Positions 34,148 through 42,651 of a stretch of 64,000 nucleotides of DNA are shown here, in pieces. Location: positions 2,544,451 to 2,608,450 of the forward strand of contig AP024683.1 in NCBI GenBank assembly GCA_025999455.1, read 5' to 3'. Each line of letters opens with the position of its first letter. Position 1 is the first letter of the stretch. The DNA comes from Geminicoccaceae bacterium (lineage in GTDB: Bacteria; Pseudomonadota; Alphaproteobacteria; Geminicoccales; Geminicoccaceae). The position numbers and the translations under genes were made by a program. Below the pieces are notes generated by a model. It worked only from the letters and a program-made list of their open reading frames with translations, searched no databases and was not told the DNA's origin.

Positions 34148-37100
34148 GTGCGCACACGACCCGTCGCGATCGGGCTGCTCGTGCTCGCCGCCGGTTGGAG
34201 CCCCTCCGCCGCCGGGGCCGAGGACTGTCCTCCGGAACGACCGCGGGTCGGCACCGTCCTCGCGGTCGAGGGTGGTGCACGGGTCGGCGGGAAGCGGGAC
34301 GTCGCGCCCGGCCAGCCGATCTGCGCCGGTGAGACCGTGGCCGTGGCCCGCGACGGGCGGGCGAGCGTGCAATTGCCCGAGGCCTCGACCGTGTTGCGGC
34401 TCGACGGCGGCGCACAGCTCGCGGTCGAGGCACCCGACGCACCCGGCAGCGGCCGGGTCCGCTTGCTCGAAGGCGTGCTCTACTTCCTCTCCCAAGTGCG
34501 CCGCTCGCTCACCGTCGAGACCCCTTACGTCACCGCCGGCATCGACGGCACCGAGGTCCTGGTCGAGGTCGGCCCGGGCGCGGCCGAGCTCCTGGTTCTC
34601 GACGGGGCGGTCCGGCTCCGGGGTCGGGGCGAGGCCACCGCAGCACCGATCCTTCGCGCCGGCGAGACCGCCCGGGTCGCGGCCGACGGCCGGCTCGAGC
34701 GGGCGGGCGCACCGGCGGCCCCCGGCGAAGCGCTGCGCGCCACCGCTCGCGACCGGCTGGGGTGGACCCTCTGGTATCCGCCGATCGTCGAGGCCGAAGC
34801 CGCCCGCTACCCCGATCTCGCCGAGGCGGCCCGCGCGCTCGCCGCCGGCCGCATCGAGAGGCTGCGCGCGTTCCTCGCCCGGCCGGCGGTCGGCGAAGAG
34901 AAAGGGCTCTTCCGGGCGCTCGAGGCGATCGTCGCGACCGCGCGCGGCGAGCTCGAGGAAGCGGCGGCCGCCGCCCGCGAGGCGGTCGCCCTCGCTCCCG
35001 AGGCCGCGGGGCCGCGGATCGCCTGGTCCTATGTCCGCCAGGCCCGCGGCGACCTCGAGGGGGCCCGTGCCGACCTCGAGATCGCGCTGCGTCTGGCACC
35101 GGAGAGTGCGCTCGTCCGGGCACGGGCGGCCGAGCTCGCCTTCATGCGCGGCGAGTTGCGGAACGCGCGGCGCGAAGCGGAACGCGCACTCGAACGCGCG
35201 GATACGGCCCTCGGCCACCTCGTCCTGGGCTTCGTCGAGCTCGCCGCGAGCCGGCCCAGTGCGGCGGTGGCCCGCTTCGAGACCGCCCGTGCGCGGGATC
35301 CCGGCAACCCCTCGGTGCATCTCGGCCTCGGGCTCGCCCGGATCCGCGAGGGACGGCTCGAGGAAGGAAAAGCCGCGATCGAAGCGGCCGCGGCGCTCGA
35401 CCCGACGGGGGCTCTCTCGCGCAGCTATCTGGGCCGGGCGCTCGCCGCGGTCGGCCGGCCCGAGAAGGCGCGCGAGCAACTGGAGCTCGCCAAAGGCCTC
35501 GATCCCGACGACCCGACGCCCTGGCTCGCCACGGCCATCCTCGAGCTCGAAGCCAACCGCCCGGCCGCGGCGCTCGCCGAGCTCGACCAGGCGATCGCCC
35601 GCAACCGCGGCCGCGAACCGTTCCGTTCGCGCACGCTCCTCGAGCAGGACCGCGCGACCCAGTCGGCGGCCCTCGCCCGCATCTACCGCGAGCTCGGCCT
35701 CGAGACGCCGGCTCGTCTGCAAGCTCAAGAAGCGCTCGCGCGCGATCCCGGCAACGCCGCGGCGCACCGCTTCTTGGCCGATCTCTTCGCCGACCGTCAG
35801 CGCTACCAGGTCGCCCGCACGAGCGAGCAGCTCCAAGCCCAGCTCGCGGGCCCGCTCGAGGCCGAGCCGGTCTCGCCGCGGCTCGGCTTCGGCGACCTCT
35901 CGATCGCACCGGGTGCCGCCGCCCTCTTCCCGGGCTACGGCGAGTACGGCTTCGCCTTCGAGCGCGAGCGCGTGACCGCCCTCGGCACGGCCGTGGTCGG
36001 CGGCTCCGAGACGGTCGCGGGCGAGGCCCTCGTGGGCGCGCTCGCGGGCCGCGCGGCGCTGAGCGCCGGGCTGCTCTCGAGCCGCACCGACGGCTTCCGC
36101 GACGATGCCCGGATCGACAACGACCTCGCCAACCTGGTCGGCCGCTTCCAGGTCGACGAGACGCTCCAGCTCCAGATCGAAGCACGCCGCCGGGAGACCG
36201 AGCGCGGCGACATCGTCCAACGCTTCGATCGGGACGTCTTCGCGCGCGACAGGGACAATCGCGTCGATCAGAAACTGGGCCGGGTCGGCGCCGCCTGGCG
36301 GCCACGGCCGGAAACGCTCGCCCTCGGATCGCTCGTGGCGATCGATCAGCGGGAAGAGAACAGCCGCCTGGGTGCGTCCGATTCCACGCAGGAGAGCCTG
36401 GGCTGGCTCGGCGAGCTGCAGCTCCAGGAGCAGGTGAGCGCGACGACGAGGCTCGTATTGGGGGCCGGGTTCACCAGGATCGATCTCGACAACCGACTCT
36501 TCGGCATCGGTCGCGACGAGGAGCGGCAAGCCCGCAACGCCTATCTTTACGCTATCGGCGAAGCCGTACCATCGGTTCGGATGACACTCGGACTGGCCCT
36601 CGATTCCTATCGCAACCTCGGTCACGACATCGACACGTTCGATCCCAAGATCGGCCTCGAATGGCGCCCGACCGAGGCGCTCGCCTTCCGTGCCGCCGCG
36701 CTGCGGACCGTCAAGCGCCCGCTGATCGTCGATCAGACACTCGAGCCGACTCAGGTCGCCGGCTTCACCCAGCTGTTCGACGACGTGAACGGGACCGAGG
36801 CCTGGCTCTTCGGGCTCGGCTTCGATTGGCGGCTGGGCCGCGCCCTCCACGCCGGCGCCCAGCTCACCTGGCGGAGCCTCACGGTGCCCACTTTGATCGA
36901 CGGGGAGCCCGTGTTCGACGACCAGGACGAGTACCGGCTCGAGGGCTATCTCGCCTGGCAGCTGCACCCCGAACTCACGCTCTCGCTGGAGCCGACGCTC
37001 GAGCGCTTCGACGTGGCGAGTGGCGAAGTTCCGCGCTACCCGCAGCGTGCCGACAGTATCATTCTGCCCCTGCGACTGCGCTGGGTGGCACCCTCGGGCC

Positions 37101-37372
37101 TTTTCGGCGAGGCCCGTTTGAGCCTCGTCCATCAGATCGTCGAAGACTATCTGCCGGCCGGCGTCGAGGAGGGCGATTCGACCTTCGCGACCTTGGATGC
37201 CGCGGTCGGCTGGCGCCTGCCCGGCCAGCGCGGCAGCATCGCGCTCGTCGCGACCAACATCCTCGACAAAGATTTCGACTATCTCGACGACAATTACCGG
37301 ACGAACGAAGTCCGGCTCGGCGCCTTCGTCCCCGAGACGACGGTGCTGCTGCGCGGGACGTTACGTTTCTAG
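34148..37372 (+). CDS. FecR-TPR-outer-membrane barrel protein
   Basis: A 1074-residue envelope protein of unknown function with three parts. After a signal peptide (VAIGLLVLAAGWSPSAAGAE) comes a FecR-like periplasmic domain (about 35-180; TPYVTAGIDGTEVLVEVGPG). Helical TPR-like repeats follow (about 215-570; several A-L-x-L-A-P/D-P periods). The last ~480 residues are beta-rich, alternate polar and hydrophobic residues and end in Phe (RLGAFVPETTVLLRGTLRF), as outer-membrane barrels do; NILDKDFDYLDD resembles TonB-receptor barrel ends, but no plug domain is seen. GTG 34148 follows GGGGGAG. The TPR+barrel layout recalls exporters such as PgaA, BcsC and Slam. Upstream is a CHASE2 cyclase; downstream are two small secreted proteins. 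Confidence 0.8.
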   Translation: MRTRPVAIGLLVLAAGWSPSAAGAEDCPPERPRVGTVLAVEGGARVGGKRDVAPGQPICAGETVAVARDGRASVQLPEASTVLRLDGGAQLAVEAPDAPGSGRVRLLEGVLYFLSQVRRSLTVETPYVTAGIDGTEVLVEVGPGAAELLVLDGAVRLRGRGEATAAPILRAGETARVAADGRLERAGAPAAPGEALRATARDRLGWTLWYPPIVEAEAARYPDLAEAARALAAGRIERLRAFLARPAVGEEKGLFRALEAIVATARGELEEAAAAAREAVALAPEAAGPRIAWSYVRQARGDLEGARADLEIALRLAPESALVRARAAELAFMRGELRNARREAERALERADTALGHLVLGFVELAASRPSAAVARFETARARDPGNPSVHLGLGLARIREGRLEEGKAAIEAAAALDPTGALSRSYLGRALAAVGRPEKAREQLELAKGLDPDDPTPWLATAILELEANRPAAALAELDQAIARNRGREPFRSRTLLEQDRATQSAALARIYRELGLETPARLQAQEALARDPGNAAAHRFLADLFADRQRYQVARTSEQLQAQLAGPLEAEPVSPRLGFGDLSIAPGAAALFPGYGEYGFAFERERVTALGTAVVGGSETVAGEALVGALAGRAALSAGLLSSRTDGFRDDARIDNDLANLVGRFQVDETLQLQIEARRRETERGDIVQRFDRDVFARDRDNRVDQKLGRVGAAWRPRPETLALGSLVAIDQREENSRLGASDSTQESLGWLGELQLQEQVSATTRLVLGAGFTRIDLDNRLFGIGRDEERQARNAYLYAIGEAVPSVRMTLGLALDSYRNLGHDIDTFDPKIGLEWRPTEALAFRAAALRTVKRPLIVDQTLEPTQVAGFTQLFDDVNGTEAWLFGLGFDWRLGRALHAGAQLTWRSLTVPTLIDGEPVFDDQDEYRLEGYLAWQLHPELTLSLEPTLERFDVASGEVPRYPQRADSIILPLRLRWVAPSGLFGEARLSLVHQIVEDYLPAGVEEGDSTFATLDAAVGWRLPGQRGSIALVATNILDKDFDYLDDNYRTNEVRLGAFVPETTVLLRGTLRF

Positions 37373-37394
37373 GGGCGATGGGGGAGGTTCGTCG

Positions 37395-37775
37395 ATGCGG
37401 GTTTCGCAACCTTTTCTGCGAGCGGTGAGCGTGGCACTGCTCGCGGCGCTGACACTCGGCTCGGCCTGCGCTGCCGACCCGGCACCGATCGAGACGATCG
37501 GCGACGACGCGGCCGCGGCGGCCTTCGCCAAGAACGCGCGGCTGCTCGTCACGACGGGACCGAACGCCGACCTGCGGGTGGCCGTGCGGGGCGGCACGGT
37601 CGGCCCGGCCGAACCCCCGCTCAAGGCCGACGATCCGGCGGTCCGTGCGGTCCTGCAGATGCTCGGCCTCGACCGACCGTCGCGTTTCGCCCTCGTGGGG
37701 GCGCAGAACCCGCAATGCGTCAAGATCTGCGAGCTGATCGGCGGCGATTACGTTTGCCGCCGGGTTTGCAGCTGA
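37395..37775 (+). CDS. Small secreted Cys-rich protein 1 (CELIGGDY motif)
   Basis: A 126-residue protein I do not recognise. A signal peptide (SVALLAALTLGSACA) is followed by an Ala/Asp/Pro-rich middle and a compact C-terminus CVKICELIGGDYVCRRVCS, with cysteines spaced C-x3-C-x8-C-x3-C; two disulfides are likely after export. ATG 37395 has GGGAGG upstream and lies 22 bases after the barrel gene, so cotranscription is probable. The next gene encodes a second protein with the same ELIGGDY core. Possible cargo or ligand of the adjacent envelope protein; no family function can be given. Confidence 0.75.
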   Translation: MRVSQPFLRAVSVALLAALTLGSACAADPAPIETIGDDAAAAAFAKNARLLVTTGPNADLRVAVRGGTVGPAEPPLKADDPAVRAVLQMLGLDRPSRFALVGAQNPQCVKICELIGGDYVCRRVCS

Positions 37776-37814
37776 GGCAGGCGCGGTGCGCGTGGTGAAC
37801 CGGAGGAGCCGGCA

Positions 37815-38072
37815 GTGCGGTCGCTCGTTCCCCTTCCACGGCTGCGGATAGGATTCGTCCTGGCGTTCGCCATCGTGAGCAGCGCCGTCGCGCCGAGCGA
37901 AGCTGCCGCGCCGGGCTTCTGCCGACCGTCCGAGGCGTTGCGCGGTCACGTTTCCCCCGTGGAACGTGTCGCCGAGTGCGACGAATGCCGAACGAGCGGC
38001 AGACGCGCCGGTTACAAGCGCTGTTGCGAGCTGATCGGCGGCGACTACCGTTGCACCTGGGTCCGCTGCTGA
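37815..38072 (+). CDS. Small secreted Cys-rich protein 2 (CELIGGDY motif)
   Basis: An 85-residue predicted secreted protein, unrecognised. The N-terminus (RIGFVLAFAIVSSAVAPSEA) is a signal peptide. The mature part holds seven cysteines and ends KRCCELIGGDYRCTWVRC, matching the C-terminus of the preceding gene over C-E-L-I-G-G-D-Y-x-C; the underlying 20 bases (38025-38044 versus 37728-37747) are identical, which suggests duplication or strong constraint. The start is GTG 37815 with GGAGGAG upstream, 39 bases after the previous stop. It is the last gene of the cluster; iolE follows on the opposite strand. Confidence 0.7.
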   Translation: MRSLVPLPRLRIGFVLAFAIVSSAVAPSEAAAPGFCRPSEALRGHVSPVERVAECDECRTSGRRAGYKRCCELIGGDYRCTWVRC

Positions 38073-38094
38073 GGGCCGCACGCGGGCTGTCGGG

Positions 38095-39018
38095 TCAGCG
38101 CTCGATCGCCACACCTGCCGACGCGCAGGCCTCGCGGATGGCCTCGATGCCCATCGTGGCGTAGCGGAGCGGTTCGGCCTTCTTCGGGTCCTGCTCGGCT
38201 TCGACCACGACCCAGCCGCGATAGCCGACCTCGGCCAAAAGTCGCGCGAGCTCGGCGAAGTCGACACAACCCTCGGGGTCACCGGGGACGGTGAAGACGC
38301 CCTCGACGACACCCTTCAGGAAGCTCCAGCGCTCGCTCCGGACCTTGTCGAGCACCGAGGGCCGTACGTTCTTGGCATGCACGTGGACGATGCGCGCGGC
38401 GTGCCGGCGGAAGGTCGCGGCCACGTCGCCACCGGCGAAGGTGAGGTGGCCCGTGTCGAACAGGAGGCCCACGCTCGTGTCGGTGTTGGCCATCAAGAGG
38501 TCGATCTCGGCTTCGGTCTCGACCACCGTGCCCATGTGGTGGTGGTAGGCCATCGGGCATTCTTCGGCCGCGAGCCAATCCGCGAGCTTGGTGAGCTTCT
38601 CGCCGTAGCGCCGCAGCTCGTCGGGCTCGAGCTTCGGCCGGTCGGCGACCGGCACCGAGAGGCGGTTCTGCACCGTACCCGTCGTCTCCGCGTAGACGAG
38701 CACGGGGCAGCCCATCTCCTGCAGAAGCCGCAGATGCGGCCCCAAGCGCTTCTTCTCCTCGTCGAGCGTGAGCTCGAGAAGCCCACCCGAGAACCAGCCG
38801 GAGACGAGGACCAGGCCGTGCGCCTCGAGCAGCGGCCGCAGGAGCTTCGGATCGTTCGGGAACTTGCCACCCTTCTCGATGCCCGAATAGCCGGCCCGGG
38901 CGGTCTCGGCGAGGCAGCGCTCGAGCGGGATGTCGCCGCCGAGTTCGGGGAGGTCGTCGTTCGACCAGCCGATCGGGTTGATGCCGAGCCGCACGCTCGC
39001 CTTCGGCTGTTCCGCCAT
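38095..39018 (-). CDS. iolE: Myo-inosose-2 dehydratase
   Basis: Dehydrates 2-keto-myo-inositol in inositol catabolism. A 307-residue TIM-barrel protein of the xylose-isomerase-like family: RLGINPIGWSNDDLPELGGD at the N-terminus is characteristic of IolE, and later YHHHMGTVVETEAEIDLL, LLFDTGHLTFAGGD and HVHAKNVRPSVL hold the metal ligands. The end VVVEAEQDPKKAEPLRYA is also typical. ATG 39018 lies 3 bases after the iolD stop, so both are cotranscribed. The remaining iol genes (iolB, iolC, iolA) are not in the window. Confidence 0.94.
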   Translation of the reverse strand: MAEQPKASVRLGINPIGWSNDDLPELGGDIPLERCLAETARAGYSGIEKGGKFPNDPKLLRPLLEAHGLVLVSGWFSGGLLELTLDEEKKRLGPHLRLLQEMGCPVLVYAETTGTVQNRLSVPVADRPKLEPDELRRYGEKLTKLADWLAAEECPMAYHHHMGTVVETEAEIDLLMANTDTSVGLLFDTGHLTFAGGDVAATFRRHAARIVHVHAKNVRPSVLDKVRSERWSFLKGVVEGVFTVPGDPEGCVDFAELARLLAEVGYRGWVVVEAEQDPKKAEPLRYATMGIEAIREACASAGVAIER

Positions 39019-39021
39019 GGC

Positions 39022-40869
39022 TCAGACCCCCACCCGCTGACGTTCCTTGCCCGCCCGGTGCTGGGCGTAGGCGTGCTGCACCGAAGGCCGCGGGCTCACC
39101 TCGGGCGTGCCGCACTCCCACCAGGCGCCGTTGCCCTCGGTCCAGTCGTGCGGCTGCACCTCGACGTGGATGACGACCGTCCGGTCGGCCGCCTTGGCGC
39201 GGCGGAACGCCTCCTCGAGCTCGCCGATGCCGCGGGCGCGGATGCCGATCGCCCCCATGGCCTCGGCGTGCTTGGCGAAGTCGACCCGGACGAGCTCACC
39301 CGCGCGGCGGCAATCCTCGAGCTGGTTGTTGAAGGAGGGGATCCCCTTGGCGCGCTGCAGCCGGTCGATCACCGCGAAGCCGCCGTTGTCGCACACCACG
39401 ACGATGAGCTTGTGACCGGTCAACACGCTCGAATAGATGTCGGAATTCATCATGAGGTAGCTGCCGTCGCCGACCATGACGATCACGTCGCGCGAGGGAT
39501 CGGCCATCTTGGCGCCGAGCCCGCCCGAGATCTCGTAGCCCATGCAGGAGAAGCCGAACTCGCAATCGAAGGTCGAGGTCGCGCGTGCCCGCCAGGCCAT
39601 GCAGAGCTCGCCCGGCAGGCCGCCCGCCGCGGTGAGCGCCAGATCGCGCGGCTCGGCGAGGCGGTTGATCGCGCCGATGACCTGCGCGTAGCTCGGCACT
39701 TCGGCGTTGGTCGGCCCGGTGCGGCGGTCGATGAAGGCGTTCCACTCGGCGTAGCGGGCGCGACCGGTCGCGAGCCATTCCTCGGGCGCGCGCCAATCGC
39801 CGAGCGCGGCATCGAGCTCCTCGAGCGCGACCCGCGCGTCGCCCACCACGGGCTGGGCGCGGTGCTTGGTGGCATCGAAGCGGGCGGCGTTGAGCGCCAC
39901 GATCCGCGCCTCGGGATGGAAGACGGACCAGGACGCGGTCGTGAAATCCTGCAACCGCGTGCCGACCGCGAGGACCAGGTCGGCCTCGGCGGCCATCGCG
40001 TTGGCCGAACTCGAGCCCAAGATGCCGATCGGCCCGACGTTGCAGGGATGGTCGTGCAGGAGCACGGTGCGGCCGGCGATCGTCTCGGCGACCGGCAAGT
40101 TCCGCCGTTCGGCGAGTGCGGCGAGGACCGCCTCGGCCTCGCTGTAACGGACCCCTCCCCCCGCCACGACGAGCGGGCGGCGGGCGGCGCGCAGGAGTGC
40201 CACCGCGGCTTCGAGCTCGCGGCGATCGGGGCGCGGCCGCGGCGGCTCGTGGACGATCGGCTCGAAGAATCGCTCGGGCCAGTCGAAGGCTTCGCCCTGG
40301 ACGTCCTGGCAGAGGCCGAGAAAGGCCGGGCCGCAGCTCGCCGGATCGAGCATCGTGGCGAGGGCCTGCGGCAGCGACGCCAGGATCTGCTCGGGCCGGG
40401 TGATCCGGTCCCAGTAGCGGACCACGGGCTTGAAGGCGTCGTTCACCGAGATCGTCGGATCGCCGAACTGCTCGACCTGTTGCAGCACGGGATCGGGTGC
40501 CCGGCTCGCGAAATAATCGCCCGAGAGGATCAGGATCGGCAGCCGGTTGGTGTGCCCGACACCCGCGGCCGTCACCATGTTCGCGGCACCCGGCCCGATC
40601 GAGGAGGTGGCGACCATGATCTGCCGCCGCCTGACAGCCTTGGTGAAGCCGAGTGCCGTGAGCGCCATCCCCTGCTCGTTCTGCCCGCGCCAGGTGGGGA
40701 GCTCGTCCTTGACCGCCTCGAGGGCTTCGGAGAGGCAGGTCACGTTGCCGTGGCCGAAGATCGCGAAGACGCCCGGGAAGAGCGGCACCTCGCGGCCCTC
40801 GATCCGGGTGCGCTGGGCCAGGAGCCAGCGCACGAGTGCCTGTGCCATCGTCAACCGGACGGTCCGCAT
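39022..40869 (-). CDS. iolD: 3D-(3,5/4)-trihydroxycyclohexane-1,2-dione hydrolase
   Basis: ThDP-dependent enzyme that opens the ring of the IolE product. 615 residues: MRTVRLTMAQALVRWLLAQR, GVFAIFGHGNVTCLSEALEA, the cofactor Glu region WRGQNEQGMALTALGFTKA, and the ThDP/Mg motif MVGDGSYLMMNSDIYSSV followed by VVVCDNGGFAVIDRLQ. ATG 40869 has GGGGAGG upstream; an open frame to 40941 adds residues with no family match and would read through the promoter. Divergent from iolG, with a TTGCCG/TATGGT promoter between them. Confidence 0.95.
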   Translation of the reverse strand: MRTVRLTMAQALVRWLLAQRTRIEGREVPLFPGVFAIFGHGNVTCLSEALEAVKDELPTWRGQNEQGMALTALGFTKAVRRRQIMVATSSIGPGAANMVTAAGVGHTNRLPILILSGDYFASRAPDPVLQQVEQFGDPTISVNDAFKPVVRYWDRITRPEQILASLPQALATMLDPASCGPAFLGLCQDVQGEAFDWPERFFEPIVHEPPRPRPDRRELEAAVALLRAARRPLVVAGGGVRYSEAEAVLAALAERRNLPVAETIAGRTVLLHDHPCNVGPIGILGSSSANAMAAEADLVLAVGTRLQDFTTASWSVFHPEARIVALNAARFDATKHRAQPVVGDARVALEELDAALGDWRAPEEWLATGRARYAEWNAFIDRRTGPTNAEVPSYAQVIGAINRLAEPRDLALTAAGGLPGELCMAWRARATSTFDCEFGFSCMGYEISGGLGAKMADPSRDVIVMVGDGSYLMMNSDIYSSVLTGHKLIVVVCDNGGFAVIDRLQRAKGIPSFNNQLEDCRRAGELVRVDFAKHAEAMGAIGIRARGIGELEEAFRRAKAADRTVVIHVEVQPHDWTEGNGAWWECGTPEVSPRPSVQHAYAQHRAGKERQRVGV

Positions 40870-40897
40870 GGGCCTGCCTCCCCGCTTGGCCGGTCGG

Positions 40898-40925
40898 ACC
40901 ATACCGTGTGAGCGGCGGGCGGCAA
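40898..40925 (-). promoter_or_regulatory. iolD: Probable iolDE promoter
   Basis: On the minus strand TTGCCG (40925-40920), 16 bases, TATGGT (40903-40898), about 29 bases before the iolD ATG; a good sigma-70-type match. Confidence 0.5.
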
Positions 40926-41024
40926 GAAGGCGGACCGACACCGGGCTGCGCGAGGCGGAGGTGGCGCGCGCCCGCGGGCCGGGCTAAGGCCTCGAGCCGG
41001 GCCGGCCCGGAGAGGGAGGACGAG

Positions 41025-42020
41025 ATGCTCGGCTTCGCGCTGTTCGGTTGTGGGCGGATCGGCCGGATGCACGCCGGCTTCGTCGCGGCGCATCCACGCG
41101 CCGAGCTCGTCCGGGTCTTCGACGTCCACCGTCCCGCAGCCGAGGCGGTGGCGGCCGAGACGGGTGCCCGCGTGGCCGAAACGGTCGAGGAAGCCCTCGC
41201 CGATCCGGCCGTGTCGGCGGTGTTGATCGCCTCCTCGACCGACACCCACGTCGATCTCATCACCCGCAGCGCCGAGGCCGGTAAGGCGATCTTGTGCGAG
41301 AAGCCGATCGACCTCGACCTCCGCAAGGTCGACGCTTGCTGGCAGCGGATCGGGCATCTGGGCGTGCCGATCCAGATCGGCTTCAATCGCCGCTTCGACC
41401 CCTCTTTCGCAGCCCTCGCCCGACGCTTGCGGGCGGGGGAGATCGGCGAGCCGCGGCAGGTGATCATCACCTCGCGCGACCCGGACATCCCCTCCGACGA
41501 CTACATGAAAGTGGCGGGCGGGCTGTTGCGCGACATGACGATCCACGATCTGGATCTCGCCCGCTTCCTGTTGCCCGAGGAGCCGGTCGCCGTGTTCGCG
41601 ACGGCCAGTGCGTTGATCGACGAGCGGGTGCGCCGGCTCGGCGAGCACGACACGGCGGTCGTGGTCTTGACCACGGCCTCGGGGAAGCAGGCGGTCATCA
41701 CGAACTATCGGCGGGCGGTCTACGGCTACGACCAGCGGATCGAGGTCGTCGGCGAGAAAGGCATGCTCAAGGCCGAGAACCGCCATCCGACCACGGTCGA
41801 GGTCTGGACGGCCGAGCGCACGGCGGCGCGCGATCCGGTCCTGCACTTCTTCATCGAGCGCTACCGCGAGGCCTATGCGGCCGAGCTCGACGCGTTCGTC
41901 GAGGCGGTGCTCGAGAAGAAGCCCGTACCGGTCGGGTTCGCCGACGGGCGGGCGGCCTTGCGGCTCGCCGATGCCGCCTACGAATCGCTCGCGACCGGGC
42001 GGCTCGTCCGGCTCGATTGA
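41025..42020 (+). CDS. iolG: Inositol 2-dehydrogenase (Gfo/Idh/MocA family)
   Basis: NAD-dependent dehydrogenase, predicted to oxidise myo-inositol to 2-keto-myo-inositol, the substrate of IolE. 331 residues with an N-terminal Rossmann fold (FALFGCGRIGRMHAGFVAAH), the catalytic Lys in LCEKPIDLD, and family stretches GFNRRFDPSFAALARRL, GGLLRDMTIHDLDLARFL and NYRRAVYGYDQRIEVVGEKG. ATG 41025 has AGGGAGGA upstream. Divergent from iolD over 155 bases. A different polyol substrate is possible, but the neighbours and the GYDQR stretch favour inositol. Confidence 0.9.
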   Translation: MLGFALFGCGRIGRMHAGFVAAHPRAELVRVFDVHRPAAEAVAAETGARVAETVEEALADPAVSAVLIASSTDTHVDLITRSAEAGKAILCEKPIDLDLRKVDACWQRIGHLGVPIQIGFNRRFDPSFAALARRLRAGEIGEPRQVIITSRDPDIPSDDYMKVAGGLLRDMTIHDLDLARFLLPEEPVAVFATASALIDERVRRLGEHDTAVVVLTTASGKQAVITNYRRAVYGYDQRIEVVGEKGMLKAENRHPTTVEVWTAERTAARDPVLHFFIERYREAYAAELDAFVEAVLEKKPVPVGFADGRAALRLADAAYESLATGRLVRLD

Positions 42021-42651
42021 ACGCTGGAGCTGACGGCCGGCGCACTCGCGACCCGGCCTCTCGCCCTCGCGGCGCCGCGTCCTCTCGAGCCGTGGGGCCG
42101 GCGTCCCGGTCGAAAGCGCGGACCCGAGCGCGCCGATGCCCGAGGCGCTGCTTCCGCGGCCCGGCGCGGTGCCGGCTCCCGCGGCGGCCGCCGGGCGCCG
42201 GGCCGGCCTTCGCTATGCCCTGTGCCGCAGCTCGGCGCCCGAGCGTCCCGACCTTCGGCGTCTCCACCGGAACCGAACGGGACGAGCTGCCGAGAGCGAC
42301 GCGCCGCGAAGACACGGGACGAGAGCGTGCCGTCCGCGTTCGGCGCAGGCCGCTCGAAGCGTCCGAACCGGACCGACGTCCTCGCCCGCGCGGGGCCTGT
42401 CGGTCGTCGTCGCCGGCGCCGCTGTTCCCGACGGCGAGGGACGTCCCCATCCTCGCCCGTTCGGGGCCGCTCGGCCCCGGTCGCCGACCGCTCCGCGTAC
42501 CGGTCCCCGGCGACCGCGCCTGTCGGGCGGTTTCGAGCAGGCGCGCGCATCCCTTCCGTCCCGGGTGACCGCGGCGCCTCCCCGGACGGCTGCCTGCCCC
42601 GCCGCCACCGACCACGGCACGGCTCGCCGTCGTCGCGCACGGAGTCCGCCC
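42021..42651. other. Non-coding region iolG-motE (631 bp)
   Basis: I see no gene. Open frames on both strands are Arg/Pro/Ser/Ala-rich without any family features, hydrophobic core pattern or consistent ribosome-binding site. A short GGCCGG/CCGGCC dyad (42035-42058) lies just after iolG and could be a weak terminator. No repeats longer than about 8 bases, tRNA-like fold or mobile-element ends were noticed. It is the longest gap in the window. Confidence 0.6.
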
